A program made the translations under genes and the position numbers. Below are positions 37,457-48,934 of a stretch of 64,000 bases of DNA, one piece after another (the stretch's first letter is position 1; each line of letters begins with the position of its first letter). The notes under the pieces were generated by a model. It did not search any database. It was not told the origin of the DNA and saw only the letters and a list, made by a program, of their open reading frames with translations. This DNA comes from Siderastrea radians (Eukaryota > Cnidaria > Anthozoa > Scleractinia > Rhizangiidae): assembly GCA_964017195.1 (NCBI GenBank), contig OZ024891.1:11318458-11382457 (forward strand), given 5' to 3'.

Positions 37457-37776
37457 CTTAGGATAATCCGTAAAAAATATCCCATCGGAAGAATAAGATA
37501 CACGGTACTTAGTGACCCACTGAGGAGCATCTTCTCTTCCCTGAGTCGAGATCTTTGTCACCTTTGTCCAGCCTCCAAACTTCACCTGGAACCAGCTGTC
37601 ATTGCTTCGATTGCCAGCTACCCAGCCTCCTGCGGTTCCTGGCTTTGCCTTAAAGTAAAGCCTTCCATTTCCCGGGTTTTGTAAGCCAAAAGTACTGGAA
37701 GCGGTCACTGAGAAGTCGAGAATGTCATAGTTTCTCAATCCTAATCCTTCCTCACAAACTGGAGGTGTTTGGTAAA
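37457..37776 (-). CDS. Exon (320 bp): N-terminal and middle parts of an F5/8 type C domain
   Basis: The minus-strand reading has CEEGLGLRNYDILDFSVTAS, then AGGWVAGNRSNDSWFQVKF, a KVTKISTQG segment and WVTKYRVSYSSDGIFFTDY. The acceptor TTTTTAG is at 37777-37783 and the donor GTAATT at 37456-37451. Here the first two domain pieces are in one exon, unlike the split 68-bp plus ~250-bp pattern elsewhere. Its C-terminal part is probably the exon at 20917-21062. Confidence 0.85.
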
Positions 37777-37837
37777 CTAAAAAGAAAAGATGCCAATGCG
37801 AATTTTGCCGATTTTACACAAAAAAGAAAAGAAAAGG

Positions 37838-37845
37838 AGAGAGAA

Positions 37846-37915
<70 letters not shown>

Positions 37916-37959
37916 GAGAAAGAGAGAGAATGAATGAATGAATGAATGAATGAATGAAT
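37838..37959. repeat. (GA)n followed by (AATG)n, LINE 3' tail
   Basis: About 90 bp of GA units run into seven AATG units at 37928-37959. The same (AG)n-(AATG)n junction starts the second LINE copy at 40141-40180, so the AATG run is the 3' tail of this minus-strand LINE. Confidence 0.9.
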
Positions 37960-38189
37960 CATTTTTATTTAAACACGGTAATTTCGTAAGTTTACAACTT
38001 CTTTACGCGAAAGCCGTATGTAAATATAAGTAATAGACTTTATATTAGCCAAACAAATCGCCTATAATTATATAATAAATATTATACATTTGTAGATAAA
38101 AAAATATTTAATTTACATTACAATGAGAAAAAAGGAGCAATTGACAATAAAAATACGGATTAAGCTCGACGGCTTTAGATTTTGCTGAT

Positions 38190-38605
38190 TTTACATTCAA
38201 AGGGAGAGAATTCCACAGTTTTGCTCCCCTATAAGAAAAAGAACCTTTGAAGGATTCAGGTCTCGGAATATGCGTCATTTCTATCTTTAATGTATTTTCT
38301 CTAAGACGAGATTAGTAGGAGTTGCTTTCAAAGCTTAATGGAAAAAGATCGCTCAAATATTGCGGAACTTTTTTTGTGAATAGTGTCATACATTAGAAGG
38401 CAAAGCCGTTTGTTCCTTCTCAATGCTAGATTATCCCAATTAAGGAATTCAAGGAGATCTTCTGATCTCGTATCATAGCCCTGAAAGGTAATTACACGGG
38501 CAGCCCTGTTTTGTAATTTTTGAATTTTACTCGCGAGTCCTTTGTTCAGGTTACCCCAAACGGCATCACAGTAGTCGAAGACGGGCTGGATTAAGGCATT
38601 ATATA
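38190..38605 (-). pseudogene. LINE reverse transcriptase C-terminal fragment (copy 1)
   Basis: Same sequence as the C-terminal part of the RT frame in copy 2 (for example the region coding FDYCDAVWGNLNKGL and the RR-rich segment), but frameshifted. It starts abruptly at the junction with ORF1 near 38605. Confidence 0.65.
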
Positions 38606-40123
38606 TTGTTTAAAGAAATAAAAGAAATAATTTTGTTACATTCAGAGATCTTACTGTTGAGAGCCGGATCGTCATTCCTGTGAATAGCCCTTGAGATAGA
38701 CACCTTGTTAGCGGTGGAATTCTGGAGGATATTAATTTTGTCAGACAGGTTTACTACACTTTCAGCAACCTGTCTTGGGGTTTTATCACGTAGGTCGTTT
38801 GTGCTAACATGGATGATGACCTCATCGGGGTTTCTACGCAGTGGTGGTATTACATACGATTCCATGTCTTCCGTTGTTGCTCCAGGAAAATAGTTCAAGT
38901 TAACTTTAGTATCTTCACGGCACATCTTCCAGTATTGCAACCCCTTGATCATAGAATCACCAAGGATTAACACTGATTTCTTTGTGTGATGATTGTCTCT
39001 GGGTGCCGATGTTGCTGCTTCGTTGGCTTGACGTGATTCGGGAGCACCCTCGGTTGAGCTGCTATTACGGTTTTGATTCTTATTATTATTTTCGAGTCGT
39101 TTTTTTCTTTTTCTTGTTTTCTTCGGTTTCTTGATGCGTGACAGGTTGGGTCACTGTTGCTTGTTGCGATGCTGGAATGACCTCATTTGGCGTTTGCTGA
39201 ATCAGTCTTAACGAGGTAATAAGACTTGCTTTCTCCGACTCTAAGGTAGCAATAGTTTCTTTTAGCTGAACAACGCTTGATTTTAAAGCCTCTAGTTGTG
39301 ACTTGAGGCACAGGCGTCCCAAACTCACGATTCGAGAAATCGATCGAATAAATGATTTATGTAAGCGTATGAATGATTTATGTAAGCGTATGAGTGATTT
39401 ATGTAAGCCTATCGAGTGGGACGTGACTACTTGAAGTGCGCGGTGTTGTGTTACAATTTAGGCCGTTGGAAATTTGAGCGCTCTATAAGACTTTGTATAG
39501 AGTTTAAAAAACGTGGAATAAAAGCGCTCGACGAAATAAAATTTTACCTTCTTTTCAATAAAATAAAGGAAATGTACTCACCTTTCTTGATTTCTGTTGT
39601 CCTTTTGGGCTATTTCATCGTTTTTGGGGGGTTTTGAAGTTTTTGTCGTAGCCTTCATAAGAAGGCTACAACAAAAACCTCAAAACCCCCCAAAAACGAT
39701 GAAATAGCCCAAAAGGATAACAGAAATCAAGAAAGGTGAGTACATTTTCCTTATTTTAATGAAAAGAAGGTGAAATTTTATTTCGTCGAGCGCTTTTATT
39801 CCACGTTATTTTAAACTCCATACAAAGTCTTATAGAGCGCTCAAATTTCCAACGGCCTAAATTGTAACACAACACTGCGCACTTTAAGTAGTCACGTCCC
39901 ACTCGATAGGCTTACATAAATCACTCATACGCTTACATAAATTATTCATACGCTTACATAAATCATTTATTCGATCGATTTCTCCAATCGTGAGTTTGGG
40001 ACGCCTGTGCTTGAGGCAGATCTTTTCACCCCGCAGGGATCTATTATTTAAATCAACTTCGTTTTCGTCTACTAAGCTAATTTGCATATGTTTCGTTGAA
40101 ATCAAATGAATGTCTTCTTTCAT
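38599..40123 (-). pseudogene. LINE ORF1 with coiled coil and SGNH/esterase-like domain, split
   Basis: The N-terminal piece (40123-40010) runs up to GEKICLK, where the palindromic insert begins. On the other side (39308 down) it resumes with SQLEALKSSVVQLKETIATL, a coiled coil, then a Lys-rich stretch. After that comes an esterase-like domain with LILGDSMIKGLQYWK (GDS motif), PGATTEDMESYV and STNDLRD. Such esterase ORF1 proteins are known in the CR1 group. The role would be RNA/membrane association in retrotransposition. It is inactive because of the insert and deletion. Confidence 0.7.
39309..40009. mobile_element. 701-bp near-perfect palindromic transposon inside LINE ORF1
   Basis: 39309-39655 is almost the exact reverse complement of 39660-40009, with a spacer of only a few bases around 39657. 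The ends are CACAGGCGTCCC / GGGACGCCTGTG, flanked by CTTGAGG on both sides (39302-39308 and 40010-40016). The LINE ORF1 frame matches on both sides of the insert, confirming a discrete insertion. The end sequence and a 7-8 bp duplication suit a hAT-like foldback MITE. Three AATGATTTATGTAAGCGTATG-type direct repeats lie near each end. Confidence 0.85.
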
Positions 40124-40135
40124 CTTTTTTATTTC

Positions 40136-40172
<37 letters not shown>

Positions 40173-40480
40173 TGAATGAATCACTTTTATTTAAACACAG
40201 TAATTTCGTAAGTTTACAACTTCTTTACGCGAAAGTCGTATGTAAATATAAGTAATAGATTTCGTATTAGCCAAACAAATCGCCTATAATTTATATAATA
40301 AATATTATACATTTGTAGATAAAAAAAAATATTTCATTTACATTACAATGAGAAAAATGGACAAATTGAAAATAAAAATACGGATTAAGCGACGGCTTGA
40401 CGGTCGGTAAGGTCCTTTTTAAATATTGCTTTAGATTTTGCTGATTTTACATTCAAAGGAAGAGAATTCCACAGTTTTGC

Positions 40481-40578
40481 CATCCTCAGAGACCCAGGGG
40501 CTCTCCCGCTCTTGTTGTAAACTTTCGCCCATGAAAATCCCGTCGTCCCGACTAGCTGCCCCTGGGTCTCCGAGGATG
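40481..40578. mobile_element. 98-bp MITE with 9-bp target duplication
   Basis: Ends CATCCTCAGAGACCCAGGGG and its near complement CCCCTGGGTCTCCGAGGATG. CAGTTTTGC flanks both sides (40472-40480 and 40579-40587). LINE copy 1 shows the empty site without duplication (near 38217). A 9-bp duplication is typical of Mutator-like elements, so this may be a very short MULE derivative. Confidence 0.85.
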
Positions 40579-40599
40579 CAGTTTTGCTCCCCTATAAGA

Positions 40600-41151
40600 A
40601 AAAGAACCTTTGAAGGATTCCGTTCTTGGAATATGCGTCATTTGTATCTTTAATGTATTTTCTCTAAGACGAGATTTGTAGGGGTTGCTTTCACAGCTTA
40701 ATGGAAATAGATCGCTCAAATATTGCGGAACGTTTCTGTGAATAGTGTCATACATTAGAAGGCAGAGCCGTTTGTTCCTTCTCAATGCTAGATTATCCCA
40801 ATTAAGGAATTCAAGGAGATCTTCTGATCTCGTATCATAGCCCTGAAAGGTAATTTCACGGGCAGCCCTGTTTTGTAATATTTGAATTTTACTCGCGAGT
40901 CCTTTGTTCAGGTTACCCCAAACGGCATCACAGTAGTCGAAGACAGGCTGGATTAATACATCCAGATCGACATAATCTCGAGCCTGCCTTAGACCATTTA
41001 CGGGGGGATTTATCTTTGAACATATATTATCAATATGTTCTTCCCATTTGAGGTTTTCATCCAAGTGAACTCCAAGGTATTTCGTATGTTTAACTCGCTT
41101 AATTTGTTTATCACCTAAGAAGATTGGGACTGTTTTTCCGAGACTGGACAA
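40600..41151 (-). pseudogene. LINE reverse transcriptase C-terminal region
   Basis: The frame codes for the last part of a non-LTR reverse transcriptase ORF: VKHTKYLGVHLDENLKWEEH, then QPVFDYCDAVWGNLNKGLAS, IQILQNRAAREITF and a segment with SFSYRGAKL near the end. The catalytic YADD region is upstream and absent. The terminal residues come from the MITE junction. Confidence 0.8.
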
Positions 41152-41186
41152 TCTAAAATGTGAGCCGATTGGACAATCTAAAATTT

Positions 41187-41252
<66 letters not shown>
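41187..41252. repeat. (GA)n microsatellite
   Basis: About 65 bp of nearly pure GA units, next to the truncated end of LINE copy 2. Confidence 0.95.
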
Positions 41253-41256
<4 letters not shown>

Positions 41257-41414
41257 TTATCAGTAAGGCCTGCGTTTTCCAAAGAAGTACCCTATAGAGA
41301 CAATACCTTTCTGCTCGCGTCTTCCTCTACTTGTCTGTAATTGTATATGTTATTGTGCTAAATGCACGAAAGACACTTAACTTACCCTCGAACTCAACAT
41401 AAGAAATTCCTTAC

Positions 41415-41556
41415 CCAAAACACAGCCATACATCTCCATCCTCAACGATATCCATCCATGAAAGCTTAGCGGATGAATTCGAATAAAGCGGGCCAGAATA
41501 GGTGGGTTCAATTTGTTGATAGCAATGCTATTTTGATCCGTATTACCTTTAAATAT
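41415..41556 (-). CDS. Exon: C-terminal part of an F5/8 type C domain
   Basis: It codes for NTDQNSIAINKLNPPILARF, then IRIHPLSFHGWISLRMEMYG and a closing Cys. The acceptor TTTTAG lies at 41557-41562 and the donor GTAAGG at 41414-41409. It follows exons 44245-44312 and 41894-42154, so the three give one complete discoidin domain. Confidence 0.85.
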
Positions 41557-41893
41557 CTAAAATGCAACGGAAAAACGTTCCATCAGCAATGGTAATGGCC
41601 TTGACTATACCTGTTTAGGTAGTAATTGGGTAAAGCTTGTCAGTGCAGGGCTGATTTAAAACACGATTACCTCTGAGTAACACTGTGCCAAAGTTTTGTT
41701 TAATCATAACAACAAAATGAAAAGGAAAATGGAAATGGAAATTTGGAAAATGAAAAGAATATCGAAATAGAAATTTCCATATGCATATACCGCTGGCTGT
41801 AAGAATGAAAGAGGCTCTTTATTAAGCTCAGTAATATGGTACGAGAAACTCCAATGACAATCAACGTTCCTTTAGTTTTCTTCTACAACTCAC

Positions 41894-42154
41894 CTTGTCC
41901 ACGCTGTTGTTTGAAGGTTGCCGATAAAACATAAAATGACGACCGTTGATCCTGTATGACACCTTGTACTGCGTCACCCATTGGGCCGCGTCCTGTCGGC
42001 CCTGTGTTGCAATCTTAGATACGCTGGTGAGGTTACCCAAATCTACCTGAATCCACTGACCAAGGTCCACCGACGAAGGTGACCATGCCCCTGCTGTGCC
42101 ATGTTCTGCCACGTGACCAAGCCTAGCGTTTGAGGCCCCATGAGATGAGTTAAA
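41894..42154 (-). CDS. Exon: middle part of an F5/8 type C domain
   Basis: Contains NARLGHVAEHGTAGAWSPSS, then DLGQWIQVDLGN, KIATQGRQDAAQWVTQYKVS and FMFYRQPSNN. Polypyrimidine tract and acceptor TTTCAG are at 42155-42165, donor GTGAGT at 41893-41888. It is close in sequence to the exon at 9776-10018, indicating tandem domain duplication. Confidence 0.88.
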
Positions 42155-44244
42155 CTGAAAAGAAAGCTTACTCATTAAAAAAAGGCAGTTCTATCTGTAT
42201 AAGAAAGAGATCTCTTACATTAACTAAACGTAGTTAGCATATAATTGTGCCAAAGTTCCGAAATTTACTCAGCAAAATGGTGTAAAATCTACATTTTATA
42301 TGAAGCCATTTTTCACAAGCTAACAAGAGGCTACTTAACAATAGCGAGAGCTCTGCGCAGCGGAGCACTCGTTTAATTGCTTAAGAACTTCGCGATCTGA
42401 GTAGCCGTAACTTTACATATCCACTCGTGAAAGGATAGACAGCAAGTAGGTGGATTAGAGGAGGGATAGCTCGAGGAAAAATTGACTTCAGTTCAAGAGA
42501 AAAAACGATTTGACATGAAAGGACAGAGTGTGTGCTGGCTCATACTTGTTGACTCGCCAATTTGGATTTTTGGATTTGAACATGTAGGTTTTGAACTGTG
42601 CATAGTTAATAAAAGAATCTGGTTATGAAGCTCAGCAATTGCAAGGTCCTTTGTTTTGTTTTTTTACCGTTTTTAGCCTTGACCGTGCACAAACAACAAT
42701 AGGTTTTGAATTTTGCAAGAGCAACGAACCAATAAAAATGCCACTGTTAAGTTATTCAGCCTTAGTGTGCGATCGTAAAACAAAAGATTGTACACTTTCG
42801 TAGAACTTTCAACATAAATTGCAGCACCTTTGTTATGGCCTGTGAAACTTGCAAGGTTTCATAACCAGTCCCTCGACTAACTATGAACTGTGTAATGTCC
42901 ACAATTGATCCCGATTTGAAGCATCTTGGATCATTTTATATCCGATATTTCTTTCTTTACCCCGAAGCAGTTGGTACTGTCTCGGGACTATATATTTATC
43001 TTTGTGGATTTCGTTCTCTACATTGGTCGAACCTGGCAAGTTGAAGTGGACGTTTGAATCCGACCTGACTTGATACATTGAAAGAAATAAAATATGGACC
43101 TGTGTCTGGGTTTTTAACTGCGATATTCTTACGTAGTTTCCGACCTACATAACAGATAGATAATTTGGAGTGAAGTCTCTTGTCTAAAGATACAACACGA
43201 CCTTGCACAGATCAACCTGACCTCGGGCCATCGGTCCTCCTGTCTTCCGATCGAACGTTCCATCGAAAGCCCGACATGCTTAACCCTTCCACCCCTTCCC
43301 TCCGACCAACTGAACTCAAGTTGATGGAAGCGCAACGGTCTGTTGTTAGTGCGTCGGACTTCGACGTAAAGGTCATTGGATTGAGTCTTGGTCTAGCTAC
43401 CGTATTTTGTCCTTAGGCAAGAATCATTCTCAACATTGTTTCTTTATCCAGGTGTATAAATGGGCACCAGCGCAAAGTTATGAAAACCTTACAAAATGCT
43501 GGGGGTTAACATGGGGTGGGTTAGCATTGTCAGTGGTCAGTGGTTATTGAGGCCCCCTTAAAAGGGCTTTTCAATTATGGCAATAGAAATATAATTTACA
43601 AAACGAAACGATAACAATGTGCAGAAGTGGGGTAAAATGAGAATACGATAATAAATTTAAAACTATGTACTTGTAATACTACATAACATTGTTTGACGTT
43701 GTATTACGGTGCGCTTTAACACTCTCCATCCGACAAATTTATTATGGCCGGTATGTCGAAGAGGCCTTCTCCTTGCAAGCCTTATGGTTTTCTGAGGTTG
43801 GTCATTCAGGCTGTTGACCAGATCGGTCAGCAACCAGAGACTTATAACATTTACTGACGATTCCGCAATTCACTTGACTCTGAAGGTGACTTCCGCTCGG
43901 GTTGTCGAAACGTCAGTCCTTCTCAGGACTACACTCACCGGGACGATCATACTTCTGTCACCGACTTGTTATTTCCTGTCATTTTATTATATGTTTATAC
44001 CATGTGGCAAAGTTACAAAAACAATAAGACTTTGTATACAACTTGTTGAGACATTCTCTATCACAAAACTTACCCAGAATTATAAGACAAAGGATTTTGA
44101 GCACTTATAAAAAAATTGTCACGTTTATGATAAAGTTCTTCTATTAATTTACATCTTTAGCTGTTTTTAAAAGCTGACAATGTTTTGCATAATTTAATTT
44201 CTTCAGTTATCCTCAAGAAATACCGTGATGTAAAACATACTTAC
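42155..44244. other. Intron between discoidin exons
   Basis: No coding potential is supported. It contains the degenerate hammerhead-like motif at 43880 and otherwise AT-rich sequence. Confidence 0.5.
43880..43911 (+). ncRNA. Degenerate hammerhead-like motif
   Basis: CTGAAGG, a GC-rich spacer able to form a short stem, then GAAAC followed by GTCAGTC. The core has one change from CTGANGA, so it is likely an inactive retroelement-tail relic. Confidence 0.3.
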
Positions 44245-44312
44245 AATTGTGCTAGCTTTGATAGCGGAGTCAGGGATTGTTTTATTCGCCATTCCCAGAG
44301 GAAACTCGCAAG
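44245..44312 (-). CDS. Exon (68 bp): start of an F5/8 type C domain
   Basis: It codes for ACEFPLGMANKTIPDSAIKA. The acceptor TTTCAG is at 44313-44318 and the donor GTAAGT at 44244-44239. It has the same length and phase-like layout as the exon at 10941-11008. Confidence 0.82.
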
Positions 44313-44879
44313 CTGAAAATGATGCAGAAGAAGACGATTATTCAGCGGAAAGCTCTATAAAGCCCAGCAAAGTCAATTTTCACGACAGTACAGTGTGGTT
44401 ATAACGCGTCTTTATTGCGGTTACTGTAACATTCAGGGCTACCTATCCATTAAAGAAACAATTATACTACAGCGTTCAAATAGAGAATTTCATCACAATT
44501 CCAAGTAGGAAATATTGAATTATACAAACACTGATAGCATGGTCAAACCCAAAGTTGGATTTCTTTAGTTTATTTCTGTTTTGCCTCGAAGCTGGCCTTC
44601 ATTTTCTAAATAGACCCGCTTCCTGACTTTGAATTAAACTACCGCTTTTGTATATACCATGTCTCTATTACCCGTATTCAGAGGACTTAAACCGCATATT
44701 ATTCGCAATATACAGACAACTTTCGCTTTTCGGACACCCCGCTAATATAAGGACAGCAGCTGCTGAAACTCCGCCAAAAGTTGCAGACGTTTGACTGAAA
44801 CAAACTCTCGCTATTACGGACTTGCGTCTTTGAGCAACTTCTAACAACGAATTTTTTCTGCTTCTTCCGTTTATCGATA

Positions 44880-45042
44880 TCGCCTTTGTCTTTTGGATAG
44901 ATTTATGCTTCTTTTGGTGGCCATCAAAACATTCCCTTTTCTCTTCCTTGCAAGGTCAGCTTTGCAGTCTGTCCAAGTATTTTCTTCCGCCATAAATTCT
45001 TAAATAACTGACCCCAATATCTAGCCCTTTGCTATCTCCGCG
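44880..45042 (-). pseudogene. Left part of the gene copy split by the Polinton
   Basis: Similar to about 63690-63855, including CCTTGCAAGG, CAGCTTTGCAGT, a stretch near CTGTCCAA and CAGCCCTTTGC. It ends with TCCGCG (45037-45042), the left target-site copy. The continuation is at 62190-62340. The reading frame is degraded compared with the intact paralogue at 63618-63890. Confidence 0.75.
45037..45042. other. Target-site duplication, left copy (TCCGCG)
   Basis: Direct repeat of 62190-62195. The empty paralogous site near 63870 has a single TCCGCG in the same context (ATATCCGCGGTTGATGG). Confidence 0.85.
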
Positions 45043-45232
45043 AGTAGTTTAGTAAAATGGTGGTTCTGTAACCGTTTATTCATTGGGAGTTTTCTTTCCG
45101 GTTTTTAAACCGCTCACATATGAAACAATTTTTCACATTGGTGAGAGAGAAAAGTTTTATAAATGAGAGTTCTATTTCCGTTTTTATACCGATAGCACAA
45201 AAACCGGTTTATATAGGTGGAAAAGGTGGAAA
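45043..45232 (+). repeat. Polinton left terminal inverted repeat
   Basis: It starts AGTAGTTTAGTAAAATGG and matches the reverse complement of 62000-62189 with about ten differences over 190 bp. It contains a palindromic CCGGTTTTTAAACCG near 45099. The TIR ends at GGTGGAAAAGGTGGAA. Confidence 0.93.
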
Positions 45233-45375
45233 GAATATTATTGCATCACTTTTTAAAAACCGCAATAACATATTTTGCAAGTTTTTTGTTGTAAACTGTC
45301 ACAGAATACCAAAAATTTTTTTTCATTTAGAGATTTGTGTTTTGTTATTATATCAAAAGTGTTACAGAATTCAAA

Positions 45376-48300
45376 ATGGCTATTGCAAGAAATCAGAAAG
45401 ATATTTTTCAAATGTTTTATGGTGAAATACCGGAAAAAATTAAAAAAGAGTTTACCTCGTCCATTAAAACCGCTTGTTGAAATTGAGGATGACTTTTACA
45501 TATCAACAAACAATAACAATAAATGGCTTCATGTTTGGAAAATGGTTGTATCGGAAACAAACCCCCACAATAAAGATCTTTTTGAGTTTGCAAGAGATTT
45601 GCAGATTTAATAAAAAGAGAACTAAAAGATTTAAAAAATATAAAAGTAAGTCTAGAGATGAAAGTTAAATTTAAAAAGGAAGAAGAAGAACAAACTCAAT
45701 ACATGGAGCAATATTTTCGAGAAAATGAGCCACAGGTTTTTAACGCAAACGACGATGAAAATGAGATAGAAGGATATTTCGATAACATTTTTGAAATAAT
45801 AAATGGAAAAATCGAGGCATGGGTAGCGGAAGGGTCAGGATGGGAAGTAGAAAAAATAGAGCTTGTGTACGTCAATGTCGCACGTTTTCAGCCACTGCGT
45901 GGAGGAACATATTTGCCAATTCCAACAAAGTTGAAAAACAAAAAAGCAGTAACGAACGTGCAAAATAAGGACAACGAGTGTTTGAAGTGGGCTTTCAGAT
46001 CAGCTATGTTTCCCCCACCAGAAGGAAAAAATCCAAACAGACCAAGTTCTTACCCAGTTAACGATGGTATTAATTGGAGTGGCATTATTTTCCCAACACC
46101 AGTAAAACAAATTGACAAGCTTGAGGTGCAAAACGAAAACCTCGCAATAAACGTATTTTGCTGGGAAAATGATTGTGTGATTGTGCTGCATAGGATAAGT
46201 AAAAAAGAGAAAAGGGTGCCGCGGATAAACCTGATGTTGATTGAGTCGGGTGAAAAACAGCATTATTGTTTTGTGAAAAGAGTAAGCGCACTACTTTATG
46301 ATCAGAGCAAACATCGTGATACAAAACATTATTGCATGTTGTGCTTAACAGGTTTTTCAAGAGAGGACTTGTTGGAAAACCATAAAAAATATTGCAATGG
46401 CTTAAAAGGAAAACCGACAAGGATTGATATGCCAAAAGAGGAGGAAAAAATAGTTTCATTTCAAAATTATAACAAACAAATGAAAGCACCTTATGTTATA
46501 TACGCTGACTTTGAGGCTTTAGTAAAAAAGATTTCTCTTTGTGAGCTTGAGGGTGGGAATAAAGAGAAAAGTTACACCATGAAAACAGAATATCACGAGG
46601 CAAGTGGTTATTCTTACACGGTTGTGAGAAGTGACGGTGAAGTTTCAGGACCAAAAGTTTACAGGGGTGAAAACGCGGTGGGAACGTTTTTAAGTGACAT
46701 TCTGCAGGAAGAGGTGAAAATAAGAGAGAGTTTGGCCGCACCAAAACCAATTGTGATGACGGCTGAAGACTGGGAAAAATACAAAAACGCAACAGATTGC
46801 CACATTTGTAATAAAAGTTTGATAAAAGATGAATTCTTAGACTCTTTGCCGGTTTGGAGCATAGAAGATGGTGAAGGTGGAGAAAAATGCAGCTATAAGG
46901 GTCAAGGGCATAAAAAATGTTTTTACAGAGTACAGAAAGAGCAACAATGGGGGATTCTTAAGCTAAAAAAATTAACAGAAACAAAAGACCAGTTGGAAGC
47001 AAAACAACAGAAAAATTGTATTTTCTGTGAGAACCCATTACTTCAGAAAAACTTCAGAGACGCAGCGAAAGACTATTGTCACATAACTGGAAGGTATCGC
47101 GGTGCGGCGCACAACAATTGCAATGTAAAACTGTACATTAACCCAAAAACAACCCCCATACCTATTGTATTTCACAATCTAAGGGGCTACGACGCGCACC
47201 ATTTAATGCAAGAGATGACGCAACTCAATAAAGAGGTTAAATGCATTGCTAATAACATGGAGAAATATATCACTTTTTCAGTCGGAGGTCTGCGTTTCAT
47301 CGACAGCTTGAACTTTTTACAAGGAAGCCTTGATTCACTTGTAAGCGCAACACCAAAGGAGTCATTGAAAATAACATCGACAATTTCAAAAGGCAGCGAC
47401 CTGCTTTACAAAAAAGGGATCTACCCTTATGAGTACATGGATTCATGGGGGAGATTTAGCGAGACAAAGCTTCCTGACAAAGAGAAGTTTTACAGCAAGC
47501 TGAACGACGAGCACATAACAGACGAAGAGTAAGCACACGCGCAGACTGTCTGGGAGACTTTCGAATGTAAAACGCTGGGCGATTATCATGATCTTTACGT
47601 TAAAACAGATGTTGCCTTGTTGGCAGATGTTTTTGAGAACTTCCGAAATCTATGCCAAGAGCAGTATGGGTTAGATCCAGCTCATTATTACACATCACCA
47701 GGATTATCCTGGGACGCTTTATTGAAAAAGACGGGGATCGAGCTTGAGTTATTCACAGACCTTGAAATGTATCTATTTGTGGAAAGGGGAATGCGGGGTG
47801 GAATCTCCATGGTAAGCAAGAGATACGCAGAGGCAAACAACCCACTGGTACAAGACTATGACCCAAGCAGACCAAATAAATACATCATGTATCTCGACGC
47901 TAATAATCTTTACGGATGAGCAATGAGCAAGCCACTTCCGAAAAGAGATTTTAAATGGAAACGTGTTATGCCCACTGAGGAAGACATCATTAAGAAAAAA
48001 GAAAACGCAAAGAATGGATGGATTCTTGATGTGGATCTTGAATACCCAAAAGAATTGCATGAAGAACACAACAGCTTTCCCCTTGCCCCCGAGAAAAAGC
48101 AGGTTAAAAATGAATGGATGTCGGAATACCAAAACAGTTTGATAAAAGACTTGGATCTGAAAACACCAAAATGCAACAAGTTGTTGTTGACTCTTCAAGA
48201 TAAAAAAAAAACTATGTGGTGCATTACCGAAACTTGCAGTTTTATCTGAAGCAAGGAATGAAACTGAAGCGCGTGCACAAGGTGTTGGAGTTCGAACAAG

Positions 48301-48931
48301 AATGCTGGATGGAGCCGTACATCCGGATGAATACAGAATTCAGGAAAAACGCAAAGAGCAACTTTGAAAAGAACTTTTACAAGCTCATGAATAACTCAGT
48401 TTTCGGCAAAACCATGGAAAACCTGCGTAACCGTGTTGATATAAAAATAGTGAGAAGCAATGAGACAGACAAAATAAGGAAATTGGTTGCCAGCCCTTTG
48501 TACTCAAGGCATATTATGTTTTCAAACGACCTGTTCGGAATCGACATGCGCAAATAAAGCCGGCTGCTGCTCAACAAGCCGGTCTACACGGGGATGACCA
48601 TCCTTGACAACAGCAAGATATTGATGTACGACTTTTTCTACAACAAACTAAAAAAACAATACGGTCCAAAGTGCGAGCTCTTGTACACAGACACCGACAG
48701 CCTTCTGCTTGAGATTGAAACGGATGACGTCTACAAAGATATGGAAACAAACAAAAATCTATATGATACGAGCGACTACCCGAAGGAGCATCCACTTTAT
48801 TCAAACGCCAACAAAAAATTTTTAGGAAAAATGAAAGACGAATGCAATGGAACTTCCATAGCAGAGTGCGTCTTTCTGAGATCGAAAATGTACTCGATAC
48901 TGAAAGGCAATGAAAAAAATATAAAAAAAGC
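45376..48931 (+). pseudogene. polB: Protein-primed family B DNA polymerase of the Polinton, broken
   Basis: The largest open piece (45658-47532) holds a C2H2-like finger (YCMLCLTGF ... HKKYC), exonuclease motif I with YADFEAL near 46508 and motif II HNLRGYDAHHL near 47191. Later pieces hold polymerase motif A (YLDANNLYG, 47895), motif B (NNSVFGKTMENL, ~48395) and motif C (YTDTDS, 48683), so the catalytic motifs are all recognisable. Breaks: in-frame stops at 47530-47532, 47917-47919 and 48555-48557, a frameshift at the A10 run 48202-48211, and two compensating shifts upstream between 45470 and 45600. The 3' end is cut off by the SINE insertion near 48932. The enzyme would replicate the linear genome using a terminal protein primer. 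Confidence 0.92.
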
Positions 48932-48934
48932 GAA

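Larger units (their letters stand above)
37960..40135 (-). mobile_element. LINE copy 1 (CR1/L2-like), internally deleted and interrupted
   Basis: In minus orientation this runs from the start of ORF1 near 40123 to the (AATG)n tail. ORF1 has a coiled-coil part and an esterase-like domain. At about 38605 it joins directly to the last part of the reverse transcriptase ORF, so most of RT is deleted. A 701-bp palindrome (39309-40009) is inserted in ORF1. The 3' region is nearly the same as in copy 2. Confidence 0.75.
40141..41160 (-). mobile_element. LINE copy 2 (CR1/L2-like), 5' truncated
   Basis: The 3' end of a LINE with its (AATG)n/(AG)n tail at 40141-40180, placed directly next to the ORF1 start of copy 1. 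Only the reverse transcriptase C-terminus (up to 41151) is left. A (GA)n run follows at 41187-41252. A 98-bp MITE is inserted at 40481. Confidence 0.8.

Noticed and set aside
37777..37962. 61-aa Ser/Leu-rich ORF
   Set aside because: Translation of the (GA)n tract next to the LINE tail.
47773..48198. 141-aa minus-strand ORF over polB
   Set aside because: Antisense shadow of the polymerase; hydrophobic composition comes from its AT-rich complement.
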